Positions 1-10,764 are shown, counted from the first letter of the stretch. The stretch: DNA of 64,000 bases from Anodontia alba (GCA_964016985.1 OZ024823.1:36995687-37059686), one strand, 5' to 3'. A program made the numbers and translations. The notes: generated from the sequence alone by a model not told the origin.

Positions 1-564
<564 letters not shown>

Positions 565-734
565 CATGCGATTCACATGAAATGTCAAGCCTTATTTTCT
601 CTGAAAAATACATAAACAAATCAAAATCTCATCTGCTGTAGTTGTGATTAACCTTTTAAGGGTAAATATAATTTTCTTGCCCGTCAAAATATCAGCAGGC
701 CTCAGTACGTAAAAAAAGCCTTTACACCATATCC

Positions 735-800
735 AAAAAGAGAAAGCCCGAATCAGTCTGCGCATCCGGGCAGTCTGACCATGGTCTTTTTCGTCCATCA
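735..800. mobile_element. Decayed HP-E-like hairpin
   Basis: Contains AATCAGTCTGCGCATCCGGG and GCAGTCTGACCATGGTC, recognisable but eroded versions of the HP-E hairpin GATCAGACTGCGC. The terminal parts are not clear. Confidence 0.4.
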
Positions 801-1065
801 GCATGTTCTATAATTTCCAAGCGATTTTGTAAGCGGTCAGGCTGACCTGCATTATATGGCTGACCGCGCATGCGCACTAAGGACACTGTTCTCTCGTTGT
901 GGCTCCAATGGGTTCTCAGACATTGTTTGAGAATTATGATAGGTTGATATTAGTGGCTTCAGACAGTTTCTGGATTGATAAGTAATTGGTTCAATCCTGA
1001 TATGCTGATAAGACACAAGAGTAATCATCCTGAATTGAGGTATTCACGAGGTTCTTCAACGCATA

Positions 1066-1205
1066 CTAGCATACTGGGTAAAATTTTCAGCAGACGACAT
1101 ATTGAAACATGTTTTTTTTTCTTCTTATTTTTCCAAGAAAACAGAACTTGACATTTCATGTTAATTGTCTCCTTGCATGAAAAGTCAAATCTTATTTGAA
1201 GGTAC
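1066..1205. mobile_element. HP-B MITE, partial
   Basis: Left end CTAGCATACTGGGTAAAATT, then TTCAGCAGACGACA, then the arm CAAGAAAACAGAACTTGACA. The right arm is eroded and the opposite terminus is absent. It is followed head to tail by a second HP-B copy. Confidence 0.6.
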
Positions 1206-1410
1206 TTTAGTGCTTGATATGCTGGGAAAAGTTTTCAGCAAACGACAGTTGAAATATGTTTTTCTTATTTTTCCAAGAAAACAGGCTTTACCATTTTATG
1301 CAAATTGTCTCCCTGGGAGTGAATCTGCATAAAATGCTAAAGCCTATTTTTTGGGAAAATTAAAAATCATATCATTAATTTGCCGTCTGCTGAATGTGCC
1401 CTTACAGTGG
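1206..1410. mobile_element. HP-B MITE
   Basis: Left end TGCTTGATATGCTGGG, TTTTCAGCAAACGACA, the arm ACAGGCTTTACCATTTTATG, the inverted arm CATAAAATGCTAAAGCC, and right end GCCGTCTGCTGAATGTGCCC. Both termini match the HP-B family. It abuts the HP-C element that follows. Confidence 0.75.
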
Positions 1411-1420
1411 TGAATATTAA

Positions 1421-1625
1421 CCCTTGTCCTGCTGAACCCGGACATACTCTGCCTTTGCAAACAGTGTAGGTCCAGATCAGTTGGCTTCTAAGAAGCCAAC
1501 TGATCTGGATCTGCACTGTTTGTCATTCGGTATGTGAACTATTATCAACAATCTGGATCAGGTGACCTGACTAGCTGAAAATTTGAAAAGGGTGTGGCAT
1601 CTTAATTTATTCAGCAGGACAAGGG
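1421..1625 (+). mobile_element. HP-C MITE (piggyBac-like TTAA target) with HC hairpin
   Basis: Terminal inverted repeats are CCCTTGTCCTGCTGAA and TTCAGCAGGACAAGGG, flanked on both sides by TTAA (1417-1420, 1626-1629). The TTAA target and CCC start are what piggyBac-type transposases make and use, so this is inferred to be a non-autonomous relative. The HC hairpin occupies 1457-1522, from GCAAACAGTG to CACTGTTTG, with tip TTGGCTTCTAAGAAGCCAA. It has no coding capacity and is the best preserved copy of this family here. Confidence 0.85.
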
Positions 1626-1629
1626 TTAA

Positions 1630-2071
1630 AGAGATAACAGGATATAAGCAATGATTATGTGAAGGAGCCATTTCTATTTGACCAGGAATTGATCGCACTG
1701 TGCACATAAGCAGGCTGATCTTTGTTAGTGCCTGCTGAAGCATAAAGTACTTTTTGACTTGGTACACAAAAAATTAATTCGACCAACCATTGCGAACAAA
1801 TTCAAGTCCGAATGATTGCGGTTTTGTCAACAGTTTTGCGGATCTAGCAGTACGTTTTGTGGTCTGTTTCCTATCCTAAGGTTTCCCTGCTTTCGTTACG
1901 TTGACGATAAGCCATGTGAAGATTATGAAATAGCTTGACTGTGCGCTTATTGGGGTATGTGCGGTAATGAGCTCAGTACAGTACTTTCAAAAATACACAT
2001 GAAAGGGGCAGCCCTCTAAATGACTTTTTCTCCCTTTCACTGCTTCACTGGTATATCTACTCGTAAAGAAA
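1630..2071. other. No recognisable feature
   Basis: Non-repetitive, AT-rich sequence. I see no coding frame, hairpin or terminal repeat that I can support. Confidence 0.5.
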
Positions 2072-2137
2072 ACGGGGCTACTCGAAAAGGAAAGAAATGG
2101 AAGCAAACAGTTTCTTTTAAGAACAACCCCCTCGACA
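2072..2137. repeat. HP-F-like hairpin
   Basis: GGGGCTACTCGAAAAGGAAA pairs imperfectly with a following TTTCTTTTAAGAACAACCCC. Related hairpins lie near 9495, 16437, 43000 and 54114. Confidence 0.5.
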
Positions 2138-2179
2138 AGGGAGACAAATGCTTTCAGACAGAATGATCTTCCTTTAACA

Positions 2180-2300
2180 ATCTGAAGAAGAATCTGAAGA
2201 AGAAGAAAAAGAAGAAGAAGGAAAAGAAGAAGAAGAAGAAGATGATGATGATGATGAAGCAGAAGAAGAAGAAGAAGAAGAAAAAGAAGAAGAAGAAGAA

Positions 2301-2354
<54 letters not shown>

Positions 2355-2373
2355 AGAAGAAGAAGAAGAAGAA

Positions 2374-2404
<31 letters not shown>

Positions 2405-2446
2405 ATGTTGATGATGAAGAGGAAGAAGAAGAAGATGATGAATTGA
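2180..2446. repeat. (GAA)n/(GAT)n trinucleotide array
   Basis: Blocks of GAA and GAT alternate several times. Translations give poly-K/E/M/D on one strand and poly-H/F/L/I on the other, so the long minus-strand frame (1987-2499) is a microsatellite artefact. Confidence 0.97.
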
Positions 2447-2673
2447 AAAGAAAACGACAATAGCATTTCCCCTTTTATGGCATAACAGAAGAGGGTCATT
2501 TAGTCCCGCGGCGACCCCTGCTGGAACTTTCGGTTCTACTAAATGCTACAAATGCCACACCCGCTAAAATCTCATCTTTATAGTATCGCTTTCCAGTCAT
2601 CTAGTGCATTTCTTCTCATGTGATACTTCAAACTTTTTCTAGCTTAAAATTCCCAGAGTATTAACCTTCTTAA

Positions 2674-2879
2674 CATTTACCACTCTCTGGGCTAATTTAG
2701 CAGAGGACAAATACAATGTATATGATTATTTCTTACTTTCCCCAGAAAACAGGATTTGACATTGCATGCAATTTGTCTCCATTGCATGCAATGTCAAATC
2801 CTGTTTTCTGGAAAGATAAGAAAACATTTTAATTAGTATGTCATCTGCTGAATATTTACCCTGCATGCTATTAAAGCGT
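2674..2879. mobile_element. HP-B MITE with TTAA target duplication
   Basis: Starts ATTTACCACTCTCTGGG after TTAA (2670-2673) and ends before TTAA at 2880-2883. The hairpin arms are CAGAAAACAGGATTTGACAT and its complement around GCATGCAATTTGTCTCC. Sub-terminal motifs CAGAGGACAAAT and TCATCTGCTGAAT are the inverted pair seen in all HP-B copies. Confidence 0.85.
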
Positions 2880-2883
2880 TTAA

Positions 2884-3379
2884 GATAACGATTTTTTTTT
2901 TTTTTTTTTTTGCTAAAACGCATCAAAACAAAAATCCTATGTAAAGCGGTCAACGAAACTAATTGCAGTCTGTTTCAAGAACGACTATTTTTCTAAAAAA
3001 CATACACTGTTTGAAACTGCACCGTTTTAACGTCGCTACAATATAAATTGGCGTAGCAGTGACATTAGCACGGCACTGAGGCAACGCAGTGTGTTTATGG
3101 AATCCCTGATAATGCTTTTTTGTCAACTTCAAAATTCCCCTGTTTGTCCTATTTCAGAAGATATTTGGATTTTTTTTTTGTCTCTACGCTCAAATTTCTT
3201 AAGGTAACAGCAACTCACAATTTTATATGTCATTTTAATGAGTTTAAGGTAAAAAAACAAACGAACTGGTTTGAGCTGATATTACAAGAGGCCTAGCAAA
3301 AACAAAATGGGAATTTTGATACATAAAAACTATATAATATCTATGGGTTTTTTTGTTGTTTTTTTTAATATATCCCGTA
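2884..3379. other. No recognisable feature apart from poly-T
   Basis: A T-run lies at about 2891-2910. The remainder is AT-rich with no supported gene or repeat. Confidence 0.5.
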
Positions 3380-3584
3380 ATTATCTTAAGAATTCGGACA
3401 GACAAGCCTTTGCAAATAGAGTAGACACTGATCAGACGCCGCAAACGCGGCGTCTGTTCAGGGTCTACACTATTTGCCACTCATCCATCTGGTTTACACG
3501 TATCAGAAGGTAGTCAAGTAGACCTGAGCAAATTTCAAGACAGGTATGGTAAGAAGATAAGGTGATCGAATATTTAGGGTTTAT
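3380..3584. mobile_element. HP-D MITE with HC hairpin
   Basis: Left end AATTCGGACAGACAAGCC and right end GATCGAATATTTAGGGT match the HP-D termini. The internal HC hairpin runs GCAAATAGAGTAGACAC, ATCAGACGCCGC, GCGGCGTCTG, then TCTACACTATTTGC. Short peptides reading NSVDPDQTP-like come from this hairpin, not from a gene. Confidence 0.7.
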
Positions 3585-3704
3585 ACGGTAAATAATGAGA
3601 ACAAACTGATACCAATTTTTGCTATATAATAACATATAAATGTAATTAAATATCACCAAAGTGGGTTAAAGAATAATGGTTATCAAAAAGCATTAATAAT
3701 TTGA

Positions 3705-3983
3705 CATTACGAAAACACGCCTATTCAAATATATAGAAAATTTCACCTCCAAAAACTAAAAAAAATCAGATAAAAAACTCTGATATTTTTCATATTTCTG
3801 CTCAAAACATAGATTGTGGGTACTCGTTAGAACCGCCTCGATGAGGCGGATCTAACGAGTACCCACAATCTATATTTTTGAGCAGAAATAAGAAAAATAA
3901 TGTATACCCCTGTAAACCCCAGTTTTACTATATAAAAGTGGGGTTTTAGGGGGTCAAAATTATATAGGTATGTTTTCGTGATG
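3705..3983 (+). mobile_element. HP-A MITE, full length
   Basis: Termini CATTACGAAAACACGCC and the inverse of GGTATGTTTTCGTGATG. The order is left arm, TTTCATATTTCTGCTCAAAA, then the central palindrome GATTGTGGGTACTCGTTAGA with its inverse, then GAGCAGAAATAAGAAAAA, then a second hairpin AAACCCCAGTTTTACTATAT with AAAAGTGGGGTTT. It is non-coding. The same base (A) lies immediately outside both ends. Confidence 0.9.
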
Positions 3984-3984
3984 A

Positions 3985-4741
3985 CATAAAAACATATCAA
4001 CATTTAGTCTGCCCCAAATTAGATTTAGACGAAGCTTTACGTATAAACAGCAACTGAGACTTCCTATACTAAGAGGTCGTTATGCAATGGATGATCCATA
4101 CCAACATGTCCCTCCTTGCAGTCTACATGTTGTATTTCCTGGGCGCCTGCGTGATTAAGATCGAAGCGTTTCCGCCTGTGTGGCTTAGATGAGGTAACGA
4201 TGGTTCGTCTGAATAATACAATGTACCCCAAGACACCACGTGACAATCTACAATGGCACCGATTTCATTACGATAGAGGTTGGGCAAGAGGTATACTTTT
4301 GTTTTATCTCTTTGAAACCTCATAACATTCCACTGCTTTATTGTATAGCGCCAATAGATGACTTTCTAAGCTTTTTTTATATAGCTAACCTTGTCACTAT
4401 TTACAAGGCGCTGGAATTGACAGTGCTGTAGGCTAGGTCTTTGAGTATACATCAATGCATCAATCGTAATTACCAGAAGCAAGTAAATAATAATTCACGT
4501 ACTGCTAAATACAGACACCAAAAAATCATATTCTGGTTACTTTTTTTTTTTTTTTTCTTCACGTTACAATCAAACCTGTCAAATTTAACCCTTCAGAAAA
4601 GCAGGAAGAAAAACAGAAAAATGAAACGGCGACAAACACTCGAAAACAACAACAAATTCCTTTCTAATACAACATAACAAGCCTTAAAAGTTCACAAACT
4701 CACGCACATGGCACAATATGGGCCGAAACATAAGAAAATGG
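3985..4741. other. No recognisable gene or repeat
   Basis: Contains a T-run (about 4543-4556) and several short open frames on both strands. None has a recognisable domain, and their composition matches the surrounding non-coding DNA. Confidence 0.5.
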
Positions 4742-4910
4742 TAATATCGCACATGTGGACAACGAAGGTCCTGATCAGACTGCGCGTACGCGCAGTCTGA
4801 TCAGGGCCTTCGTTTTCCGCTTTAAGAATCAATGGATACTTTAGGATATGGATACTATGGACACAGAAGTCCTAACCAGACTGCGCGGATTGTACATATT
4901 CCTATGAATA
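4742..4910. mobile_element. HP-E element
   Basis: A nearly perfect hairpin at 4761-4814 (AACGAAGGTCCTGATCAGAC, then GTCTGATCAGGGCCTTCGTT) is followed after the family spacer (GGATACTATGG) by an eroded second hairpin containing CCTAACCAGACTGCGCGGA. This matches the twin-hairpin plan of HP-E. Confidence 0.7.
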
Positions 4911-5161
4911 GTCGCTGGAAGTGGGCGTCGTAGGCGTAATGTACATTTTCTAATGTTGCGGTTCCGATAACAATTTCTGTTTTTTTTAATAATTCACCCT
5001 GAAAACCATACAAGTGAACCCAAGACAGAGGAATCCTTATAATATCTGAGACGCCACTATTGTCCATAAGCCAAAAAATTACGTCAAAAGTCAACAATGA
5101 GATAAGACAAGAGGGGAGAAAATGAACCTTATGGTATGTGCGATTAGTGGCTGAACATTAA

Positions 5162-5348
5162 CCAATCTTTGGGCAAATTCAGCAGATGACAAATTGATTA
5201 TATTTTCTTTAATTTTTTTTTCAGAAAACAGGATTTGACATTTCATGCAAACTGTCTCCATTGGAGACAGTTTGTATGAAATGGCAAACCCTGTTTCCTA
5301 CAAAAAAAATAAGAAAAAATATTTCCAATATCATCAGTTGAAGGGTTG
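5162..5348. mobile_element. HP-B MITE
   Basis: Preceded by TTAA (5158-5161). Contains GGGCAAATTCAGCAGATGAC, the arm CAGAAAACAGGATTTGACAT, a tight turn GTCTCCATTGGAGAC and the complementary arm. The right terminus is eroded. Confidence 0.75.
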
Positions 5349-5388
5349 AGATTTACTGTACAATTTTCACAATCATTTCTGAAACAAA

Positions 5389-5798
5389 GAGTAAGGCGTT
5401 GATGGGATGTTTATTAAACTGACAGTAGAATTTATTTACCTACTGGTGGGATGCAACGTTTACCAGAATTATCTTACGAATATGTATTTGAAAGCATCTG
5501 ATCCGATCTAGAACTGGGCTGCGTTCAAATAAGAGTTACTTGCGAATGTTTTGACCTGGATCCCTGGATCCCGCTCCTGTTGGCGCTCGATCGTCATTAG
5601 GTAAAGACATCCTGGATCACTTTGCGCTTCTCAACGCAGCCCTGCATTGTCTTGAATTTTACGGCCTAGTCAACACTGTTTAAGCTCATGTCGCGCCGGT
5701 CAATTAATCTATATACTTAGAGTAAATACAGGAGGCGTTGGTGGGGTGTTTAAATGGCGCATAAAGATTTCATTACCTACTGTTGGGATGCATCATTT
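5389..5798. repeat. Pair of ~75-bp direct repeats flanking a small TIR element
   Basis: GGCGTTGATGGGATGTTTA...CCTACTGGTGGGATGCAACG at 5389-5462 recurs as GGCGTTGGTGGGGTGTTTA...CCTACTGTTGGGATGCATCA at about 5718-5798. Between them, GGGCTGCGTT near 5518 and AACGCAGCCC near 5633-5642 form a 10-bp inverted pair that could bound a small DNA element. Confidence 0.5.
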
Positions 5799-5886
5799 AC
5801 TCTGTTTCTTCAGGAATTGTGCCAGATTATGTCGGCACCAGTTTCCGACGAAAATCATATTCACTGATATATTTAAGCTGCAACGG

Positions 5887-6087
5887 CAGAAAACGTACCT
5901 TCGTAAATGTGCGCCCAGCGAAGATTCAGATCGCGCAGTCTGATCAGAATCTTCACTGGGTGCATTTTGGATAGGCAAGGATGCAAAGTTTCTTCATGCG
6001 GACATTGAAGACTCTGATTAGACTGCGCTGATGCGCAGGCTGATTTGAGTCTTCGTTGGGTGAGCATATCAGATGGTACGTTTTCTC
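5887..6087. mobile_element. HP-E twin-hairpin element
   Basis: Outer inverted termini GAAAACGTACCTTCG and GATGGTACGTTTTCTC. Hairpin 1 is GCGAAGATTCAGATCGCGCA with its inverse; hairpin 2 is GAAGACTCTGATTAGACTGC with GCAGGCTGATTTGAGTCTTC. Short peptides such as SEDSDQTARSE are read-through of these hairpins. Confidence 0.75.
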
Positions 6088-6299
6088 AAGTTGGGCTTCA
6101 TTTCACTATTAGAGTCTCGGATACTGATTCAGGTTCATCTTTGTTTTAATATCTTCCTTCAATGTGGATTTGAAACTGGGGTATTAAATCTGACGTCGAC
6201 TAATATTGAACCTGCGGTGCTATGAACTTATGATATTGGTTTGATCATGCGAAAACGGCCCTTAAGACTTTACCTCGTGCGTATAGGGAAGTCTTAGAC

Positions 6300-6902
6300 C
6301 ACCAATTTAGGAGTTATAAACCACTTAAGCGGACTGAATACGCTTGGTAGACTCAGTTTTCGCCATTTCCGTCAAGGAAAACGACTTTTGTGACTTCCTG
6401 TCTTCCTATGGGGAGAAAATTATTTCCTTTTAGAGCAGACCCTTTTCAGAAGGGAGCTACAGCAATTTAGAAAGAGTTGTCCCCTCCTTCCCTTCCCCCC
6501 CCCCCCCCCCCCCCCCCCCGCCTTGAAAGTGTATCATTTACCTTTAAGTGGAATGAATAAGCCCGAAAGATTTGACCGCCAAAAGGAGATAAAATTGCGG
6601 ACCGGAAGCTGCCTCTCTAGTATTCGGCACTTGACTAAACTGGAATTTGCTTTCCTTTTATTATGTAAAGAGAACATTTCGTTGAGTAGAGAGACAAATA
6701 TTTTCCTTTGGGAAAGTATTCATACTCCTTTAACCACCCATGGGCAGCACGAAGTTGCTCTTAAAATTTACAAAAATCTAATATTATATATATGAATAGA
6801 ACATAGAACGGCTGTTCAAGCAGGTCCGGTCCATCGTTGTTTGCTTAGTATCATAAGCTGCCCTTAGTCGTAATAAACTCCAAATGACAACAATTTCTGC
6901 AG
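6300..6902. other. Low-complexity and HP-F-like DNA, including a poly-C tract
   Basis: Contains HP-F-like motifs (TATTTCCTTTTAGAGCAGACCC; CCTTTTCAGAAGGGAGC), a C-run at about 6495-6519 and a 90-codon frame at 6523-6795 with no recognisable domain. I do not call the frame a gene. Confidence 0.45.
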
Positions 6903-7246
6903 TGCTCGTTAGAACCGTTTCTATGTTTTTGAGCAAAAATAAGAAAAATAATGTATAAAAATGGGGTTTAAGGGGCGTGGGGCGGGGGGGGGGGGAGGGG
7001 GGGGAGGGGTCAAAATTATATAGGCATGTTTTCGTGATGGGTGCTTTTTTTCTGTCTTTTTCCATGTTTTGATTCATAAGTGAAAGCGAACATTAATAGG
7101 ATATGCCTTTGAAGACAATGGAAGACTTTTATAGCTAACACATGCCACAATCTATGTTTTGAGCAGAAATATGAAAAATATAAGAGTTTTTCATCTGATT
7201 TTTTTTAGTTTTTGGAGGTGAAATTTTCTCGCGTGTTTTCGTAATG
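6903..7246. mobile_element. Two HP-A half elements
   Basis: 6903-7039 is a right half ending GGCATGTTTTCGTGATG with a long G-rich expansion at about 6976-7013. 7145-7246 is an opposite-orientation half ending GTGTTTTCGTAATG. The central palindrome is reduced to GTGCTCGTTAGAACCG in the first. This may be one rearranged or two truncated copies. Confidence 0.75.
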
Positions 7247-7316
7247 AAACTATACATTCACAATTTTGACGCAGATCAGTCTGCACATCTGTGGGAAAGC
7301 TGTAGATCAATTCTGC

Positions 7317-7616
7317 CATTACGAAAACATGCCTATTCAAATTATATGGAAAATTTCACCTAAAAAAAAACTGAAAATTTTCAGATAAAAAAACTCTGAT
7401 ATTTTTCATATTTCTGCTCAAAACATAGATTGTGGTACGCATTAGAAATGCCTCGATGAGGCAGTTCTAACGAGTACAATCGAGGCGGTTCTAACGAGTA
7501 CCCACGATCTATATTTTTGAGCGAAAATAAGAAAAATACGTACTGTATTCCCCCAGTTTTGCTATATAAAAGTGGGGTTTAAGGGGTCAAAATTATATAG
7601 GCATAATTTTGTAATT
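7317..7616 (+). mobile_element. HP-A MITE with rearranged centre
   Basis: Begins CATTACGAAAACATGCC. The centre reads ATTAGAAATGCCTCGATGAG, then GCAGTTCTAACGAGTACAAT, then a further CGAGGCGGTTCTAACGAG. The loop half is therefore present twice in the same orientation, unlike the standard symmetrical centre. It directly abuts an inverted copy. Confidence 0.8.
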
Positions 7617-7917
7617 CATCACGAGAACATACCTATATAATTTTGATCCCCGTAAACCCCACTTTTATATAGTAAAACTGGGGTTTACAGGGGTACACAT
7701 TATTTTTCTTATTTCTGCTCAAAAACATAGATTGTGGGTACTCGTTAGAACCGCCTCAGCGAGGCGGTTCTAACGAGTACCCACATTCTATGTTTTGAGC
7801 AGAAATATGAAAAATATCAGAGTTTTTTTATCTAAAACTTTTCAATTTTTGGTGGGTGAAATTTTCTATATATTTGAATAGGCGTGTTTTCGTAATTATA
7901 GGCTTGTTTTTGTGATG
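7617..7917 (-). mobile_element. HP-A MITE, inverted, abutting the previous copy
   Basis: Begins CATCACGAGAACATACC and ends GCGTGTTTTCGTAATT, followed by an extra terminal piece TATAGGCTTGTTTTTGTGATG-like at 7897-7917. With the previous copy it makes a tail-to-tail dimer. Confidence 0.85.
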
Positions 7918-8221
7918 GGCTGGCCGACAAAGCTAAAGGACTGAACAGTTTTCGATTTCTCGTATGCTATATGGCATGTTTTAGCTTGTTTCGGATCAAG
8001 TTTTCTCAGCTTTTAGTTTCTAGTTTGTACGCCCAGTTTGTCTTTCAGAGTTTTACTGTTTTGTCTTTTTTTAGGTGCTGTCAACATATTGATTTACAAA
8101 GAAAAAAAAATAATCGTCACTTTTATGACATTTAAGGCAAACTTGAGATGCAGTTTGAAAACAGGGGTTATTTTCTTTTCATTCGCCATTTCCAACTTTT
8201 TATTAGTATAAAATTTACCAC
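7918..8221. other. No recognisable feature
   Basis: AT-rich single-copy sequence with no supported coding frame. Confidence 0.5.
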
Positions 8222-8291
8222 ATTCAACCTAGTTATTCGGACAAACAAGTCTGAGCAAACAGTGTGATCAGGGTCTGCACTGTTTGCTACT
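8222..8291. mobile_element. HP-D fragment truncated by HP-A insertion
   Basis: ATTCGGACAAACAAGTCTGA then GCAAACAGTGTGATCAGG and GTCTGCACTGTTTGCTACT. The hairpin tip is lost. Comparison with intact HP-D copies (TTTGCCACTCATCCA, TTTGCTAGTTATCCAG) shows the next element interrupts it after GCTACT and the sequence resumes as TTATTCAG at 8573. Confidence 0.7.
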
Positions 8292-8572
8292 CATTAGGAA
8301 AACACGCCCATTCAAATATACTGAAAATTTCACCACCAAAAATTGTTAAATTTTCAGACAAAAACTCTGATATTTTTCATATTTCTGCTCAAAACATAAA
8401 TTGTGGTACTCGTTAGAGCCGCCTCGCCGAGGCGGTTCTAACGAGTACCCACAATATATGTTTTTGAGCAGAAATAAGAAAAATAATGTATACCCCTGTA
8501 AACCCCATTTTTACTATATAAATGTGTGGGGGTGAGGTGGGGTCAAAATTACATAAGTATGTTTTTGTGATG
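8292..8572 (+). mobile_element. HP-A MITE inserted in HP-D
   Basis: CATTAGGAAAACACGCCC to ATGTTTTTGTGATG with full left arm, central palindrome and AAACCCC/GGGG right arm. A T flanks both ends. Joining the flanks rebuilds an HP-D-like sequence with one extra T, suggesting a target duplication of about 1 bp. Confidence 0.88.
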
Positions 8573-8620
8573 TTATTCAGCAGCAGCAGAGAGTAAAGTA
8601 GGTTGGAAAAAAAGTAGTAG

Positions 8621-8862
8621 GTTGCGCCTGCGCAGGATAAAACCTACAATAAGACCTGAGTAACCAGTAAAGACTCAGATCAGCCTGTACGTCAACCCTG
8701 TCTAGCAAGGGTTCTCGTTCTTTTCCTCTTTGGATACCTGGAGGCTGTAGAAGGCACAAGCGATCAGCGAAGACTCTGATCAGACTGCGCGGATGCGCAG
8801 GCTGATCTGAGCCTTCGCTGGTCGCACAAGTCTTATTGTAGGTTTTGTCGTGCGCTGGCTCA
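8621..8862. mobile_element. HP-G MITE carrying an HP-E-type hairpin
   Basis: Terminal repeats are GATAAAACCTACAATAAGAC on the left and TCTTATTGTAGGTTTTGTCG then GCGCTGGCTCA on the right. Inside lies the hairpin GCGAAGACTCTGATCAGACT with its inverse GCTGATCTGAGCCTTCGC. A second copy is at 15320-15560. A 101-codon minus-strand frame across it is repeat read-through. Confidence 0.75.
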
Positions 8863-8882
8863 ATTTTAGTATGGATATGCAA

Positions 8883-9058
8883 AACAGAATATTTAGAGTA
8901 AATACGATATTATTTAAAACTGTTTTCTTTTTCAGGACGGTACAGCAACCATTATCACGAGTGATTCTGTTGATGCAATGCCAGTTTTTGTAGGGTACGT
9001 TTAAAGAAATCTGCATAATTTTGGAGTCAGTTGACAGATTTCTTAAATGCTTAGTACA
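8883..9058. repeat. First copy of an exon-like direct duplication
   Basis: Shares about 125 bp with 9260-9463. The best conserved core is ATTATCACGAGTGATTC, then GATGCAATGCCAGTTTTTGT. It is preceded by a pyrimidine tract plus CAG at 8933-8935 and followed by GGGTACGT, so a 59-nt exon (8936-8994) is formally possible. An HP-D element separates the two copies. Confidence 0.5.
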
Positions 9059-9258
9059 ACCCTCTAAGTATTCGGACAGACAGGAATGAGCAAACAGTGT
9101 ACACCCAGATCAGACGCCACAGAAGCGGCGTCTGATCAGGGTCTGCCCTGTTTGCTAGTTATCCAGCGATAAAATTGACACATCAACTGGAAACAATTTT
9201 TTTTTTCAAATTTTAGGACAAGTATGGAAAGACATTAAGGTGTCCGAATATATAGGGT
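9059..9258. mobile_element. HP-D MITE, well preserved
   Basis: Left ACCCTCTAAGTATTCGGACA; right GTCCGAATATATAGGGT. The HC hairpin includes GAGCAAACAGTGTACACC, CAGATCAGACGCC and its inverse up to CCCTGTTTGC. Confidence 0.8.
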
Positions 9259-9259
9259 A

Positions 9260-9272
9260 AATATTTTTTTTG

Positions 9273-9321
<49 letters not shown>

Positions 9322-9463
9322 CTTGCCTTATCAAGACTGTTATCACAACCATTATCACAAGTGACTTTGCTGATGCAATGCCAGTTTTTGTAGGGTACAT
9401 TAAAAACTTTTCTGCATATTTTTGTAGTTATTTGACGAATTCCCCAAATGCTTAGTCATCAAA
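9260..9463. repeat. Second copy of the exon-like duplication with (TA)n
   Basis: After A- and TA-runs (about 9275-9316) the sequence CAACCATTATCACAAGTGAC then GATGCAATGCCAGTTTTTGT repeats the 8936-9058 copy. Translated in the shared frame both copies give TIITSD..DAMPVFVGY. Confidence 0.5.
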
Positions 9464-9494
9464 GCTGTTCACATGAGCCTTCTATCGTCTGACG

Positions 9495-9763
9495 GGTGCA
9501 AATTCTCTCCTTTTAGAGTACATCCGTTTTCCTTAAGGGAGGCAAAATAATCACGCTATGGGCTAATTCAGCAGACGACAAACAGACGATATCTTTTGTC
9601 TTTTTTCCCAGAAAATGAGATTTGACATTTCATGCAAATTGTCTCCTAAGGAGTCTCCTAAGGAGACAGTCTGCTTTTAATGTCAAAGCCTATTTTCTGG
9701 AGAAAATAAGAAAAATATTTTCAAAATGTCGTCTGCTGAAAGTTTTATCTAGCACGCTAAGCG
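9495..9763. mobile_element. HP-F fragment followed by HP-B MITE
   Basis: 9495-9545 carries HP-F motifs. From about 9552 an HP-B copy follows: TATGGGCTAATTCAGCAGAC, the arm GAGATTTGACATTTCATGCA, a doubled turn CTCCTAAGGAGTCTCCTAAG, the inverse arm, then GTCGTCTGCTGAAAG and TTAA at 9764-9767. Confidence 0.75.
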
Positions 9764-10084
9764 TTAATGATGCCAATATAGCTGTTTGATGTTCATACTC
9801 TCTCAATTATTTTCCCTGTGTATATTTTTGTACCTTTGTATGAAAAAAGTCAGACTGCCCAATTCAATGTGCTTGCCGTCTGGGTATAGTTCAGAGGTAC
9901 ATTGGACTTGTGCGATCTGGCAGCAGATGATAGTCCAGCCAGTGTCTTTTTTTTTTTTTTTTTTTTTTACCCCGGCTTCCACAGAACTTGGTACACTTGG
10001 AAAAAATATTCCGTCATCATTACAACGGAGACAACTTTTTGTGTCTCCCTATTTGCGCTTCCACTCTAAGGGATCTACTCTAAA
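9764..10084. other. No supported gene; poly-T and HP-F-like tail
   Basis: A T-run is at about 9946-9968. A 142-codon frame from 9786 crosses the T-run and runs into the following HP-A element, so it is not credible. TGTGTCTCCCTATTTGCGCT and CACTCTAAGGGATCTACTC near 10040-10080 resemble HP-F. Confidence 0.5.
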
Positions 10085-10362
10085 CATCACGAAAACATGC
10101 CTATACAATTTTGACCCCCTTAAACCCCACTTTTATATAGTAAAACTGGGGTTTACAGGGGTATACATTATTTTTCTTATTTTGCTAAAAAAACAGATTG
10201 TGGGTACTCGTTAGAACCGCCTCGCCGAGGCGGTTCTAACGAGTACCCACAACCTACGTTTTGAGTAGAAATTTGAAAACTATCAGAATTTTTTATCTGA
10301 AATATTTCCTGTTTGTGTTTGTAAGATTTTCAATATATTTGAATAGGCGGGTTTTCGTAATG
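10085..10362 (-). mobile_element. HP-A MITE, full length
   Basis: CATCACGAAAACATGCC to GGTTTTCGTAATG, inverted relative to the copy at 3705. The central palindrome GGGTACTCGTTAGAACCGCC with its inverse is perfect over the tip. An A flanks both ends. Confidence 0.9.
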
Positions 10363-10421
10363 AAGTAAAGAATTTGACCCCACAGGGATCATTTTTTAAT
10401 ATATATACATATATAAATTGT

Positions 10422-10453
10422 TCAACAACAACAACAACAACAACAACAACAAA
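10422..10453. repeat. (CAA)n microsatellite
   Basis: Roughly ten CAA units. Confidence 0.95.
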
Positions 10454-10764
10454 AATACTTTGCATAGTTTGTCTTATTCTATGGTCATAATTAAGATCAG
10501 TTCGAGCAAAGTTTATCTCTGCAGTACATGTATTGAAATGAGGTATATGCAGGGAAGACAAGTTGTGTCATTTTATTCAGTTATGCTTTAGGCATTTTTG
10601 ATAAAGCTTTTTTTTTTAAGTCCATACAATATTCATATCGTAAGTAGCGGATTTAGTCATAATGAATCTTTATATCTGATATTTTCAGGGAAAAATTTGG
10701 CTACACAAGTCCCATTTTACCACTTGAGAAACACAATACACAAAGTAATTTTGATTGTGAATGT

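Noticed and set aside
1987..2499. 170-codon minus-strand frame and overlapping plus-strand frames
   Set aside because: They translate trinucleotide runs (poly-H, F, L, I, K, D, M) and have no domain.
5517..5642. hAT element with GGGCTGCGTT ends
   Set aside because: Only a 10-bp inverted pair is visible and no 8-bp target duplication is found, so I list it only inside the direct-repeat entry.
8577..8882. 101-codon frame reading AHDKTYNKTC...
   Set aside because: It covers the HP-G MITE end to end; such peptides are read-through of the hairpin repeat.
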